From contig RWJK01001599.1 in the NCBI GenBank assembly GCA_004335835.1, positions 1 to 64,000 on the forward strand: DNA of 64,000 nucleotides. Reading direction: 5' to 3'. The DNA is from Scenedesmus sp. ARA3 (lineage: Eukaryota > Chlorophyta > Chlorophyceae > Sphaeropleales > Scenedesmaceae). Both the position numbers and the translations under genes were made by a program. Of the stretch, positions 1 to 12,380 are shown one piece after another; position 1 is the stretch's first letter, and every line of letters begins with the position of its first letter. The notes under the pieces were generated by a model, which was not told where the DNA came from, searched no databases, and saw only the letters and a program-made list of their open reading frames with translations.

Positions 1-60
<60 letters not shown>
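1..60. repeat. (CA)n microsatellite
   Basis: The window opens with an uninterrupted CA dinucleotide run of 60 bases, probably truncated by the window edge. On the minus strand it is a TG run downstream of the last visible EML-like exon, so it lies in that gene's intron or 3' flank. Confidence 0.98.
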
Positions 61-62
<2 letters not shown>

Positions 63-188
63 ATTCAGGTCTGCATGCTTGCTCAAGCAACACGAGCAAC
101 ATGAGGTGCCCTTACATACCTGCTGCAGCATCACTGTGCTGACAAGGTGACACAAGGCTCCTGCCTTGGTTGTTGGCTTGCAACTCAC

Positions 189-2078
189 CTGAATTGGAAC
201 AGCGCCCAGTCCTTGCCGCCGGCGCTGCACACCATGCTGTCGTCTGCGTTGAAGCGCACGCACATTACGTGGCTGCTGTGGCCCCTGTAGGCGCGGTGTG
301 GCGCCTCCTCAACAACCACGGGGTAGTTGAACAGCTTCACCAGGCCGTAATCGTCACAAGTGACCAGGTACTTGCTGGACTTTGACCTGGGGATTCAGCA
401 CACAGGGAGGCGGCACAAACAGGGTCAGCACACAAGAGCCAGCATACATACAGTCAGCACACATGGAGGTTCACCAGGCCGTAGTCGTCACAGGTGACCA
501 GGTACTTGCTGGACTTTGACCTGGGGGCGCAGCACACCAGGAGCAGAGGGGCTCAGCATACAGGGAGCGAGCATACATAGGCAGCATGTACAGCTGATGC
601 TGCTGCTGCTGCATGTCTAGCAATTGTGTGCTGCTGCACCCACCTGTCGCATGCGTTGATGTCGCTGCCGTCTGCTGTGTCAGGCCAGATGCCCATCACT
701 GGGAAGCCGTACAGGCAGGTCCATCCACTCCACTCAGTGTCACGGCAGCTGCCGGGCACCTGCTTGCCTGCAGCCAGCACAAGCAGCACCATGCCGTGCG
801 CCTCAACCCACAAGAGTGCACTAAACAGGAAGTAGCTGAGGGCCAAGCTGCTTGCACTGGGCGGCAGCTGCCTGGCACCTGCTTGCCTGCAGCCAGCACA
901 GCCACCAGCATGCCATGTGCCTCAACCAACAAGCCTGTACAACAGCAGCAAGCTGCTGACACAGAAGTGGCTTGCACACAGTATTCTGCCGCCTACCATG
1001 GAAGGCCAGACAGTTGCAACAAAGGAAAGCCTCCAACACGGTCCACCAGCTCCCTTTGGGGCCAGCGCCCGCCCATCATGCTGTGCACAAGTTGTGAGGC
1101 AGCATGTTCATTGCTCAGGAGAGCGCACCTGTGCGTGGGTTCCAGTAGAGGATCTCCTGTGCCGCGCAGTTGCTCTGCAGCACCGAGCTGTCCACGCTCC
1201 AGTCGATGGTGCGCACAGTTGCCGAGTGGCCACTGCAGCGGGCTGCAGACATGAGACACAGCAACGAGCAAGCAAACAAGCGCAGGTGCAAGTCGGCCTG
1301 GTTGTAGCACCCAGCCCAGCACTGCAAGATGACCTAGGCAGGCTGTATTTGCAGCATGTAGCAGCTTCAAGCATTCATGTATTGGCTGTGCCACTGTGAC
1401 CAATGCAGCGAAACAAACCTACTCCATGTATGCCGTGGCTCTCACCTATGCGCTGGTATCCCTTCTCCACGTTGTACACGTCCACCCATGCATCAAAGGT
1501 GGCTGCTGCCAGCAGCTTGCCGTCAGGGCTGTAGTCCAGCTCTGAGATGCCCTGCGTGCTGTCACGGCCCTCCCACACAGGGCGCAGCTCAGTCTCTGTC
1601 ACAACCTGTACACGCACACATAGTGTAAGGATCAGTAGCAGCAGCAGCAGCAGGGCTGAGTTTGTCTGGCGCTCACAAAGCGCCAGTGGAGAGTGTATCT
1701 GTGCATGGCAACTGAGCTCTTTCCACCCAGCTGTTTTGGCTGCCAACCCATTTTGCAATCAAGCATTGTAGCCACAGCCTAGCCTACGGCACTACAGCAT
1801 CTAGCCACCTCAGTTCATGCCTCACCCTGATGTGGCCCTGCGCGCCTCCCACAGCGATGTGGTGGCCAGCAGCCGCTGCCCCTGGCGCCCCATACGCCAC
1901 TGCACTGAAGGTCACCGCCCTGCACACAAACCCAACTGACGCCGCCCGCAGCAGCTGCCTGGCCTTGAGGTCCCACACATACACCTTGTTGCCGTCACAT
2001 ACACTGGAGATGATGTGTGGCTGCTCTGAGTGGCACGCCACAGCCCACACATCGTGGGAGTGGCCAGGCACAAGGATG

Positions 2079-2117
<39 letters not shown>

Positions 2118-5100
2118 GTGCTTGAGTTTGCAGAGACCTCCCAAATGCAGCTGTCCAGGGTGCCAACCAGTATGCTGCTGCTTGCTTCATCATAGTCCAG
2201 CGAGCGCACCACTGGTGGCTTGTCACTGCCTGCAGCAGCAGTGGAAGCAGGCGACAGAATGCAGCTGTCAGTCAAGCCCTGGTTTGTCAGCAGCACCGCA
2301 GCGCAACTGCACACAACACTCCCCACCTTGCAACTGAAACATTATGCACTGCTGCAAACGCTGACGGACTGGCCGAACTGTTTGACTGGGTATTGTTGCA
2401 CGCTGGCAAGGCCCACCATATGGGTGCTCCAGTGTGATGGAAGGCGCAGCAAACTTGCCCTCCACCATGGTGCCGTCCGACACATCCCACTGCAGGACCT
2501 TGCCGTCAGCACCGCCTGCAGCCGCACAACAACACCGTTGCTGTTATGAGACAAACTTCACAAGCCGGGTGTGTCAGCGCAAGAAGACGTGCAGCTGCAC
2601 ATGCATGCACCATTTTTTTTTGCGCCGTCCAAAGCACGCTGATCCCTGATCAGTGCATTGCCTTGCTGTGTTTTGGCTAACATCGTGCATGCCCACCCTG
2701 CTGCAACACTACCAGTGGAGTTCTCACCAGTCAGCAAGGTCTTGCCCTGCTGGCACAGCCGCATGCCCCGCAGGCCCTCATAGGCCGGCTGGCCATCAGG
2801 CTGGATGGATTTCGGGCCTGGCCTGTGCGCAGCTATGGCAGACATGGGGGAGGTGCCCTGCAACAGGTTCAGCGTGTATCGCACTGCATTAGCCTTCTGT
2901 GGGATAGGCCAAGTACCTTGCTCCTTTGTGCACCAAACTTTGATAGCAGTCCCATGGCGAATGGTACCGAATGAAAAGAGAGTGCCTGCTGCTGTCAATC
3001 GCTTGGAAAATAGCTCATTGTGCACTGCCTCTAAGCAACGCCTGTCTGCCATGCCAGACAGTCGCTGTACCTCCCCCTCACCTTGAACAGGTACACCTGG
3101 CCATCTGCCATGCCTGCAGCCAGAATGCTCTCCTTCTGAGGGCCACGAGGCACCAAGAAAGCAGCAGAGACCACGTTCTGCAGTGGCAGCTTGCCGAAAC
3201 TGAGCTGCGTGGCCACCCAGGCACCGTTGGGGGCAGCTGGCTTCCACACCTTCAGGTGCTTCTTCCCAAACGTAGCAAACTGGGGCTCAATCTCATGAGT
3301 CAGCTCGTGTGGGTTCCACTCCAAGCCAAACACCTGCAAGCAACACAGGACGAGAGGCTTTCAAGTTGTGCACTAATGGCTGCACCTTTGTTTGGAGTAT
3401 TCATGCTTGTTTACTTCCTAGAGCCACAACATGCCAACATGCTGGCTGCTGCTGCTGTTGCCTCCTCTCTGTATTTCCACGCACCTGCGGCGGCTCGCCC
3501 ATGCAGCCCTTGCCCTCGCCCACCAGCCGCCAGCCGTTGCGCCAGTCCCACACGCTCACAGTGTGGCTGTTGTCTGTCGCCACGCCTGCCAGCAGGCTGC
3601 CACTGGGGCTGAAGCCCAGCGCCACGATGCCGCGCATCTCCTTGTCCAGCTGCAGCTTTGCCAGCAAGTTGTCTGGCGCTGCGCCAGCCACTGTGCTGGT
3701 GGGGCTCCTGCTGTCCCACACGTAGATGATGGGGCCGCCACTCTGCGAGCTGACCTGTAGGTGCAGCGCGTGCCAGCATCACAGCATGAAATGTGCTAGC
3801 ATGGCGTAGTGGATCTTTCTGGTATGCATAGACAACCCCCTAGCTGTCCAAGGTGTTGGGACGGTCCGCCGCACAGCTAGCCAGATATGATTATAGTTAT
3901 GCATGTTGATCTACATCAGCCAGCCTCCCTGGCTCTGAGTTTTTTTGCCCGCACCTGTCCAGTTGCCGCCAGGCTGCGTGCAGGGTACTGCTGGTCGCCA
4001 TACTGCACCTCTGCCGGGCACAGCGCCAGGGACTTCACATCATCATTATGCCCCAGGAAGAAGTGCTGGCTGTGCTGTGGGGGCTTGCTGTATACCACGC
4101 CCAGGCCTGCTAGCGTGTACACCGCCTGCCCCTGGCGATTGTAAAACAGGCACTGGCCGGTGCTCTGAGCACCTGCAGTAGCAAGGCAAAGGCGCAGTGA
4201 TGCTTGGACAGATTGCTGATAGGCGCTGACCGTGCAACAAAACACCCATGTGTTGTGGCTCATGATGCAGCTCTGCAGCAGCGCCAAGACAGCACAGCAG
4301 GGGGGCCACGTGCGATGTCAAGAAACCCTAGTGCAATTCATCAAAAGGATGTGCACCGATGCAGCCTAAGAGCGCACCTGTGTAGCCGTACACAAACTCC
4401 AGCTGCAGCCGCGCATCCGGCAGCTCCGCGCTGCGCTCCGCCAGCCGTGGGTCCCAGTCGCTGGGCGTCCACACCGGCTTGCGGCACTCCTCGTAGATGA
4501 TCTCGCCGCGGAAGTTGGCAGACTGGCCTGGCATGAATGCGCCCTTGCGCACTGCAGGACAGAGCGTGCAGGACAGCAAGCAGTGGATGTCAGCAGGTGT
4601 GGCGCGGACAGCTGAGCATGATGGGGTTTTTGCTGCATGCACTGTATGGAAGCAGTTAGTCCTGTGCATGCGTAATGTCACGCAGGACAACTGCAACGCA
4701 TGTATGCACGCATTTGTATACTTGCCTGCAGACTCCTGTGCCAGATGCCTGCTGGGCTGCGTGATGAGGTTATGAGCCCACTTCTGGTATGGCATGGCTT
4801 TGTCATAGCCTGCCCTCTTGAACAGCGCAGCAGCCTCAGCCAGGCTGACCTGCACTCCCAACTTGGCACACACGCCACAGAACTCCCCCGCGTCCACATC
4901 GTCGCTGCCGTCATCAACCTCCCTGCAACACAGCAACAGAGCAGCACAGCCAGGCAGGCCTAACGCCGATTGGTGTTGCACTAGTAGCGCAGCAGGCGAG
5001 CAACAGCAAGGTGCTGGTGTGCATACCGCTGTGTACTACTCATGCAGGGTCTCACAAGTGCATGTTACTTGTGCTGCAGCAGTATCTTGCAGTACACTGC

Positions 5101-6741
5101 AGCACACATGATTCGCCGTCTCACTTGAACAAGCGCAGGATCACTGCCTTGCTGTCCTCATACACAGAGTGCTTGTTGCGCAATGCGTCACGGATGGCAT
5201 CATCCAGTACCGCCAGTCGCCCCTCTGACAGGTCTGCCGCAGCAGCAGCTCCAGCACCAGCAGCAGGAGCACTACAAGCGTACAGCAGTGGCACAAGCAC
5301 TTGGTGGCAGAGACAGACCCGATGATAATGAAGCTGGCAAACATCAAGGTCGGGCTTGCAGGGTATCAGCTACAGCGCCTACAGCTGCTGTTAGCTGCTT
5401 TGTCATGCTGATGGGTGCAGTAAAAGCATGCTGTGCCTCACCTTACACCCAGCCGCTCAAAGCTGCTGCTAGCTGCATGTGCTCCAGCGGCTGCTGCTGC
5501 TGCTGCTGCTGTGGTGCCCGGCTGCCCAGCAAAGCTGAAGCTGGCAGCAGACGTGCTGCCAGCACCAGGCAGCGCATCAGAGCTGCTGCCACTGTCAAAG
5601 CCACTTGCAGCTGCTGCTGCTCTGCTGCTGCGCTGCCTGCCAAGCGCACTGCCCCTGACTCTGTATGCGTCATCTGGGCCCGCTGCTGCTGCTGCTGCTC
5701 TGTGGCCACTGTTTTGCATTCGAGGGCCAGCGCTCTGTGGGCGAGCTGCACGTGCAGCAGAGGCAATACCAGAGCACCAGTTTGACTGCCATGGGCTTCA
5801 TGTTGAGTGTGCATTGCCATCGTAGCATGACGCTGGTGCATGGCTGTTATGCGTGCTAGGTGCAGGTTGCTGTGTGCAGGTTCCGTGCAAAGCATATGCC
5901 AATCTGTGGTGGTCAAGCATGCACGTCGAGCTGTACACATGGCCTGCTAAAACGCCTGTGGTTCCTGTCTCCATGCAGCTGCTAGCATGCTGCTATTGTT
6001 GATGCTGCTGTGCGGCTTACTTGACGCCAGGCGCTGCGCATGCTGTGTTGCCATCTTGTTCAGCAGCGCTGCAGAGCCCTGGGGCGGTAGCAGATCCCAA
6101 ACATTCTTTGCGCCGCTGCTGGCTGGCCGCACCCTCTCTGGCACATGTTGCGGAGCTGCTGCAATTTCGCTTTTGCGTGCCTCAACTTGCGCTGCGCCAG
6201 GCCTGCAATTTACATGCATAGTTGGGCCAGTTGCAAGTGCGTGCATGTGCCACACCTCCTGGGCTTATGTATGAGGTCCCTGGAAGTGCAGCCTGTCCAA
6301 CACTTGCAGCACTGCTGACTTTATGAAGGCTTGAAGCTCACCGGATCCAGCATTGCTGGAAAAAATCAGAGGCAGCCGTACAGTCACCTAGCCGCTGCAC
6401 GGCAGCTTGCCAACAGCTGGGTGCATGCTGTATAATTGTCTGCTGCTGGGTTTGCTGTTACACTTGTCGCACCTCACAGCCTGCCCGCCCAGCAGCGGGT
6501 TGTTTGCACGCTCTGATGTACGTGGCCCAGATCTGCCTGTCGCAGCCCTTCCCCACGTTCCTGCAAGGCTGCCCTGGAAGCCTCCTATGTATGCACCTGC
6601 TGTTTTGGGCCTGCCACCTCCTGCTGCACCTCCATCACCTGGGCTGGACTTCGCTGCTGCAACCAATGCTGCCAGCCGCTGCCGAGTGGACTCGCCCATA
6701 GTTGATGGGCGCCCACCATTGCCACCTTGCTGCCCTGACAT
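189..6741 (-). CDS. EML-like WD40 protein with N-terminal EF-hand-like segment (3' end off window)
   Basis: Minus strand, 16 exons: 6473-6741, 6021-6202, 5442-5745, 5125-5271, 4726-4922, 4378-4551, 3955-4172, 3485-3754, 3082-3333, 2728-2857, 2417-2515, 1826-2229, 1446-1605, 1129-1242, 644-767, 189-386; about 1080 residues are visible. The last exon ends at a donor, so at least one more lies to the left. Residues 1-250 are low complexity (Gly/Ala/Ser). Exon 5 carries an acidic EF-hand-like segment. From about residue 425 the protein is WD40 blades with echinoderm-microtubule-associated-protein-like signatures such as GFPVMGIWPDTADGSDINA and YRGHSSHVMCVRFN. Family members bind microtubules and several are axonemal; either role here is inference. 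Exon 12 holds a poly-Q run. The intron after exon 5 needs a GC donor (AG|GCAAGT) to stay in frame. An in-frame ATG eight codons upstream (6765) could also start it. I could not see a clear HELP motif. Confidence 0.88.
470..533 (-). repeat. partial copy of EML exon 16 acceptor and 5' end
   Basis: About 64 bp nearly identical to 330-395, which holds the acceptor and first codons of the exon at 189-386. It repeats the AG acceptor and the start of the exon (SKSSKYLVTCDDYGLV), then diverges. It sits in the intron just upstream of the real exon in transcript order. Confidence 0.85.
860..933 (-). repeat. partial copy of EML exon 15 acceptor and 5' end
   Basis: Near-copy, offset about 118 bp, of 741-815. 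It carries the acceptor and first codons of the exon at 644-767 (GKQVPGSC) plus adjoining intron, and lies in the intron upstream of that exon. Confidence 0.8.
2081..2116. repeat. CTG/CAG trinucleotide run in EML exon 12
   Basis: Twelve CTG triplets on the plus strand encode the poly-Q run of the EML-like protein on the minus strand, between two WD40 blades and presumably in a surface loop. Confidence 0.93.
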
Positions 6742-8089
6742 GCTGAACTCCTGTTGTACAACCAAGCTGGCTCAGCAGGCTGCTGCCTGCGCATGCACAC
6801 ACAGCGGCCTGGCTACTTACAACCCTCGTGGCACAGTGCCTAAGTCAAAAGACATGTACTATATCTGTCGGCATGCTTATTGGTTGGCTGCCGGCTGCAT
6901 CTACGGGTCCATGGTAAGTATGCACTTTCAGGCAGCACATGTGCAGCAGCAGAGAGCAACATGACAGCAGCAGCATCCAGGCACACCGGCTGCTCCAAAG
7001 CGTGAGGTCTTGATTTTGCCTGTTATTGTTCGTGCGTCATAGCGTTTGCTCGTACAGGTCGGTGTGCTTGAAGTTCCGGGACACAAAGCGTCCTCAATCG
7101 CCTGCTTTACGCAGCAGCTACCATCGCCAAACACAATGATGATGCGATTTGCTGCAATAGCGGAAGGTGGTGCAATTTAGATCCTGTAACAAAATCACAA
7201 CACCTCGGTCAAACACACGTTTGACCGTGTAGGATGACATCACGCCATCAACGTACGGAGGGTTGCAAGAACGTACTGGCAGCCACACGGCACCGTATTA
7301 TGAGTTGCAGTAAGACATTGCATTGAAGGATCATGCAGCATAATGCACGATGAGACAGATCACTCCTGTACACTTCCGGTCAGTGGTCAAACAGTTACAG
7401 GAACACGACTCATGTTGCACGTACACCCTGGAGCAGCGGTATATGCTGCAGTGCTCACTCCAGTCAGCAGATCTACATAATGAACCCAGGCAAATTGTGT
7501 CAGACAAAAGTGCACAGGCCGCCTACTGAGTACGCGTTGGCAGTACTGCTCACGCGGTGGCGCTGCATCCTCTGCAGCCAGCACACCAACGCTGGACAGC
7601 CACATGCGGTGTTATCAGTGGGGCCACGGTTGTGTGGGGCCACAGATGCAGCTTGACAATTTACATGCACACTTGCTGCTCTGCATATCTGCTGCGCATG
7701 CTGACATCTCAGGCGGCATCAGAACACACACAAAAGCACAACATATGAAGTGCTTGTGTGCTGAAAGCTGAGCAAATAGATGTGCATTGGTTGGTGATGG
7801 TATGCAGGACCTGCAGGTCACTTGCATGATTCCAACAATCAATGAACCATGACAAGGACACTACAAAGGCCCATCACTACGCATCGCTCCCTAAATGATC
7901 ACAGGCAATGCCAAGGTACACACCACTGTCACAGACCGCTGGCCGCAAGTGCCAGCACAGGGGCACCTACTGCCTTCTCTCAACCTCTACTCTAGCTCAG
8001 ACGCCTAGCAGCAGCACCCCCGCCCTGGCGTTGTGCCTGCATCAGACAGTATGCCAAGTAGAGCTGCTGCTGTACAGCTGCTTTGACAT
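6742..8089. other. intergenic: EML upstream region / minD 3' flank
   Basis: No gene could be supported. It should hold the EML-like promoter and the minD 3' UTR. A minus-strand TGTAA (TTACA at 7671-7675) is a possible minD polyadenylation signal. A 9-bp-arm inverted repeat lies at 7206-7227. A short minus-strand open stretch at about 7037-7094, ending in TGA and reading FVSRNFKHTDLYEQTL, looks protein-like but could not be tied to a gene. Confidence 0.6.
7206..7227. repeat. short perfect inverted repeat
   Basis: Arms cggtcaaac and gtttgaccg flank a 4-base loop, in the intergenic region upstream of the EML-like gene. It could be a hairpin or a dyad protein-binding site; nothing decides which. 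Confidence 0.7.
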
Positions 8090-10860
8090 CAGCTGCTGGT
8101 GAACATCTCTCCCAGCTTCTGGAACACACCCTGCAGCAGCAGCAAAACCATAATAACCGAGTCAGCAGCAATCGTGCATCCATACAACCGCCGTCATGCA
8201 GCTTCACACCAACTTCTGCAAGCGCATCTTTGAAACTGCCCGACACAGGCTGCGAGGCATTGCAGGCGCTGGTTGATATATCTGTTCCGCCGCACCTTGT
8301 ATGGTGTGTTGAGGTCAATGAAGTAGTCCTGCTTGCCGATCAGCCGCCGCGCTGCGTTTTCAAAGGCAATGCCGCTCAGGCTCAGCTTCTTCTGCAGCAC
8401 CAGCGGCTCGCCCCTGTTTGTGCTGATGATGACCTGCTGATCCTCTGGGATGGCACCCAGCAGCGGGATGCCCAGCATTTCCTGCAAGCACAGGCAACCA
8501 CACCAAACATACGCGTCACGACTTCAATTGCTTCAGCACACAGAATATCATACCCCCTTCATGCAGTGCCTGGTGCAGCCAGTGTGAGATGCTCTGCTGC
8601 ATACAAGCACGACGTGCATCACATGCACGCTACTTGCTGTGCCAGCTCCTAGCCAGGTTCCTGTGCCTGCGCCCACCTGCACGTCGCGCACTGACATCAT
8701 GTCGTTTTTCTGGATCATGTCTGGCCGCACGCGGTTGACCAGCAGCTTTGTGTTGTAGATGTTGTTGGCCTCCAGCAGCCCAGCCACGCGGTCAGCATCC
8801 CTGCATCAAGAACCCAGTGGCAAGCACGCAATCAACAGCACAAATAGTCAGAGGCAGTAAAACTTGTGCCTGCACCGTGTAGGGCTGATGCAAACGATTA
8901 CAACAGCAGGGGCATGTGCATTACAAGCGCTTGTCATGAACATGCCGCTGCACCCAGCTACTTGATGCAAAGCTACAGCAAACTCCGCTCTTCATATCTG
9001 CCAAGCTACGCCTGACATAAGCCCAAGCTGCTGCCTTCAGCGCACCTGATGCTGGTAATCTCTGGCGTGGTCACAATCAGCGCCTCCTTTGCAGGGCTGA
9101 TAGCGTTGATGAAGCCTACATCAATGCCTGCTGGGCAGTCGATGAGCACAAACTGGTAGCCCAGCGACTGGATTGACTCTACCAGCTGCTCCATGTGCTT
9201 GCGTGTGATGTTGTACCTGCACAGCAGGCAGCAGCCACAGCAGCAGCCAAGGGGTGATGCCAGCTGTGTAGGGTATACTTTGTCATGCATACTAGATATA
9301 TGCTGAGTGATGCAGTCACAGCCATGCATCGCTGCTTGCATGCTGGCAGCAGCTGCCGAGTGCCTCCATCGCTGCCATCACTGCCTGCCTGCTTGCTGTG
9401 TGCTTGCCCTGCTGCTCCACAAACTATGTGCTGCTCACCGCTGCCTGTTCCTGCTGATAGACAGCAGGCTGAGGTTCTTCCAGCGCTTGTCGCGGATCAG
9501 CGCCTGGTCCAGCCTGTAGGGCAGCAGCATCATCACCATCAGAAGACGATGTAAAATATGTCAAAAGTGGAGCGGACCACGCAAGTGACCAGGCACCTCT
9601 GGCAGGGACAAGCAGTCTGCTACAGGCATCAAGGACCCAAGCAGCAGCCTGCCATGCACGCTTGTGTGTTGGCTGGCGCCTGGCCTGACATCTGCAGCAG
9701 CTGCCTGCACGCGTCTGGTGGCTGTTATCCCTTGCCCAGCGCACCACACCACCACCTAGTGGCTCCGCCCTCACCTGCACTCGCCATCCAGGATGTCGAT
9801 GGCTGTGTACAGCACGCGGTTCTCCAGCCCCAGCAGCAGGTCTAGGTTGCGCAGGCCAATATCTGCGTCGACCAGCGCCACCTTGTAGCCCAGCCTGAGA
9901 GGCACCACAATAGGCAGGCTCTCCACGCGTGAGTGCACAAGCGATGCGAGCCGACCATTGTGCACTCCGTGCATGCAAACAGGAGTAGCTGACAACCGCT
10001 GCTGTGATGTGAAGTTACTCTACTGCTGCACTGAATGACTCAGACGGGTTAGCACACCAGTGCTGCACTGTGTTGCAACTCTCTGTGGCAGAGGTTCTGT
10101 CTTAGATAACAGGTATTGCTGCTGTCACACCCAGAGTGGCTGTTGCATCTGCTGCTTGCACTGCTCACCTTGCTATCGACATGCCCAGGTTGGCTGATGC
10201 TGTTGTCTTTCCCACACCTCCCTTGCCTGAGGTGATGACAATCACCCTGTTCTCTGTTTGCTCGCCATTGGACTCTGCTTCACCTTCCTTGTAGCACACT
10301 GGCTGCAGCAGGGGTAGCCTTGGGGCTTCAGTGGGCCTGTCTGGTCTGCTTACCACGCTGCGGCCAGCTGGAGCAGCCTGTACCGTATAATTGAAGTTTC
10401 AACGTTGTATTTGAGCACGATCCAGGGCAACAGGAGCTCAGCATCAGTGCACCGTTGCAGAAACAGCAGCACATCATAGCGCTCGCCTACGGTGCAGAGT
10501 CCCTTACAAGCCGACACCACCTTGATATGCATCAGCCAAACAAATTATATTTGTTTATAACTCTTTTGGTTGTAGATCAGGCCCTACCTGTCGCAGAACG
10601 CCTGCTCCGCTGCGGTTAACTGCTCTGCAGACTGGGTTCCTCGCAGGCCGCACCACAGCCTGCTTGGCGCTGCCCTGACTCTGCAGTAGCCCTGCACGAG
10701 GCGACATCGAACGCGTCTGCACCGTGTCTAGGCCAGAAACAGCAGTCAATGTTTCTGGTGGTTTCGCAACGCAGGAGGATACCACAAGCAGGCACAAAGC
10801 TTTTAGGCGATCAACTTGCAAAGCCGATTTCTCTGGCAGCGTCCTACTCCAACACCACAT
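8090..10860 (-). CDS. MIND1: septum site-determining protein MinD, plastid-targeted
   Basis: Eight exons: 10588-10860, 10169-10377, 9775-9894, 9439-9513, 9046-9216, 8677-8800, 8296-8481, 8090-8131; 1200 bp, 399 residues. MinD is a membrane-bound P-loop ATPase that with MinE places the plastid division ring. Residues 1 to about 125 are a Ser/Arg/Ala-rich extension fitting a chloroplast transit peptide. Then come the deviant Walker A (TSGKGGVGKTT), the switch segment ALVDADIGLRNLDLLLG, IDCPAGIDVGF, and the NRVRPDMI nucleotide-pocket region. The last exon (GVFQKLGEMFTSS) ends in a short amphipathic helix matching the MinD membrane-targeting sequence. It is nuclear, as in Chlamydomonas; some green algae keep minD in the plastid genome. 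All junctions are GT-AG and phases chain. Its start faces the prefoldin gene across 257 bp. Confidence 0.96.
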
Positions 10861-11117
10861 GTCCCGTTCAAATCGTGCAAACCCTCCACCGCAGCACTTG
10901 TAACATTCTGCTGCCTACGCGTGTTTGGACAACAGCATCAAGAGCCTCTGACAAGCTGTTTTGTTTTCGGTTGTTTTAAGGTCACGTTGCTGGAAGCTAC
11001 ATGCACAGCTGGGTCCTTCTGTTCTCGTCAGCTCACTTGCCCGCCCAGATCGTGGTCTTCGCTTTTCTTTGCTCTGCCAGCGTCTGATCTCAACTAAAAC
11101 ATCATTTTTACAACAAC
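10861..11117. promoter_or_regulatory. short shared 5' region between minD and prefoldin 5
   Basis: Only 257 bp separate the two divergent start codons, so both promoters and 5' UTRs must overlap here. I saw no convincing TATA box. The bidirectional role is inferred from gene layout alone. Confidence 0.55.
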
Positions 11118-12380
11118 ATGGCAGCCCAGCCTCAACAAGAGGCCGTGAACATCGCTACCCTGGGGCCCCAGCAGCTGAATGTGCTGAGGGAGCAGCTGTC
11201 ACAAGAGGTGGATGACCTAGCAGACAGCCATGCGACTCTTGGCCGCTTGGCCCTGCGATCCAGCAGTGCTGCACGTGCAGTGGAGACGCTGGGCGAGTCC
11301 AAGAAAGGTGCGATGAACCAATTCTGCTTTGGCACAGCATGCATTTCACAGCATGTGCTGGCCATCGTTTGTGGTGCAGCAGCACATCCCACACGAGTTT
11401 CTGGCTATTGAGTTCATACATTTTGCTTGATGAACGTGGGCATATGCCCATCCAGTAGCCAACATGCATGCACGTTTGTCCAGAGGTGCAGCTGCGGTGA
11501 CAAGTGTGCGGTCTGCTGCTTGCAGATCAAGCAGTGCTGCTGCCGCTGACTCAGTCGCTGTACGTAAAGGGCAAGGTGGCTGACACAGAGAGGGTGATGG
11601 TCAACATCGGCACAGATTACTATGTGGAGGTGTGCGGCTGCAGATGTACAGACACACAGAACACACCAGCAGACTAGCCGACAACCAGACCAGCAGACTA
11701 GCAAGGAGCAGCTGGCAGCGCTCTACAACGCTAGCTTTTTACGGTGCTAGCTTTTTTTTGCTGCTGTTTGAAAGATGGCTTGGTGCCGCTGGGCAGGCTA
11801 GCAGCTGAGCATTGCAGGCATTTGGTCTTAGTGTGATAATCCAAAGCCAGTGTGCTAGCTCGTAAGCTTCGCCATCATGCTGTTGCGTAGCTGCAAACAG
11901 CCCCTTCTGAAGTGCGGTGCACTTTAGGATGTTTAACCTGCCGTGCTTTGCACCGGTTTGAAACTGCTGGCGTGGCCATGCAGATGACGATAGAGAAAGC
12001 AGCCGACTACTGCAGGCGCAGGACGACATTCCTGCAGCAGCAGCAGCAAGGCGTGCAGAAGGTGCGCTGGAACAACTGTCCTGCACATGATCTGCACTTG
12101 ATACACAGGTTGCTATATACACATCTGTGTGGCGCGCTGATGATGCTTCAGCTTCACAGCTCCGTACTTCGGACTTTTCCTGCCAGCGTATGCATTTGCA
12201 CTGGCCTTGTTTTGCTGCATGGTTGATATCATCAGATTCTTGCCGGCCGCTAATGCTGCTGCATGACTGCAGGCGGCGCAGGAGCGCCAGAAAGCGCTGA
12301 ACCAGGTCACAAATGTGCTTCAGCAGAAGATTCGTGCCCTGCAGTCGTCACAGCCGAGCAGCAGCGGAGGTGTCAGCTAA
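11118..12380 (+). CDS. PFDN5: prefoldin subunit 5 (alpha-class)
   Basis: Four exons: 11118-11307, 11526-11629, 11984-12061, 12273-12380; 480 bp, 159 residues, the usual size for the family. Prefoldin is a hexameric cytosolic co-chaperone that hands unfolded actin and tubulin to the CCT chaperonin. The order is N-terminal coiled coil (LGPQQLNVLREQLSQEVDDL), the conserved beta-hairpin core (LPLTQSLYVKGKV, VNIGTDYYVE) and a second coiled coil (AADYCRRRTTFLQQQQQ) ending in a Ser-rich tail. The PLTxSxYV and GTxYYVE motifs are diagnostic of PFD5/GIM5. The ATG is the first in frame and directly follows a short A/T-rich leader. All junctions are GT-AG. Confidence 0.94.

Noticed and set aside
8090..10860. 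Bacterial contamination or a plastid fragment because of MinD
   Set aside because: The gene has seven GT-AG introns and a targeting extension, so it is nuclear.
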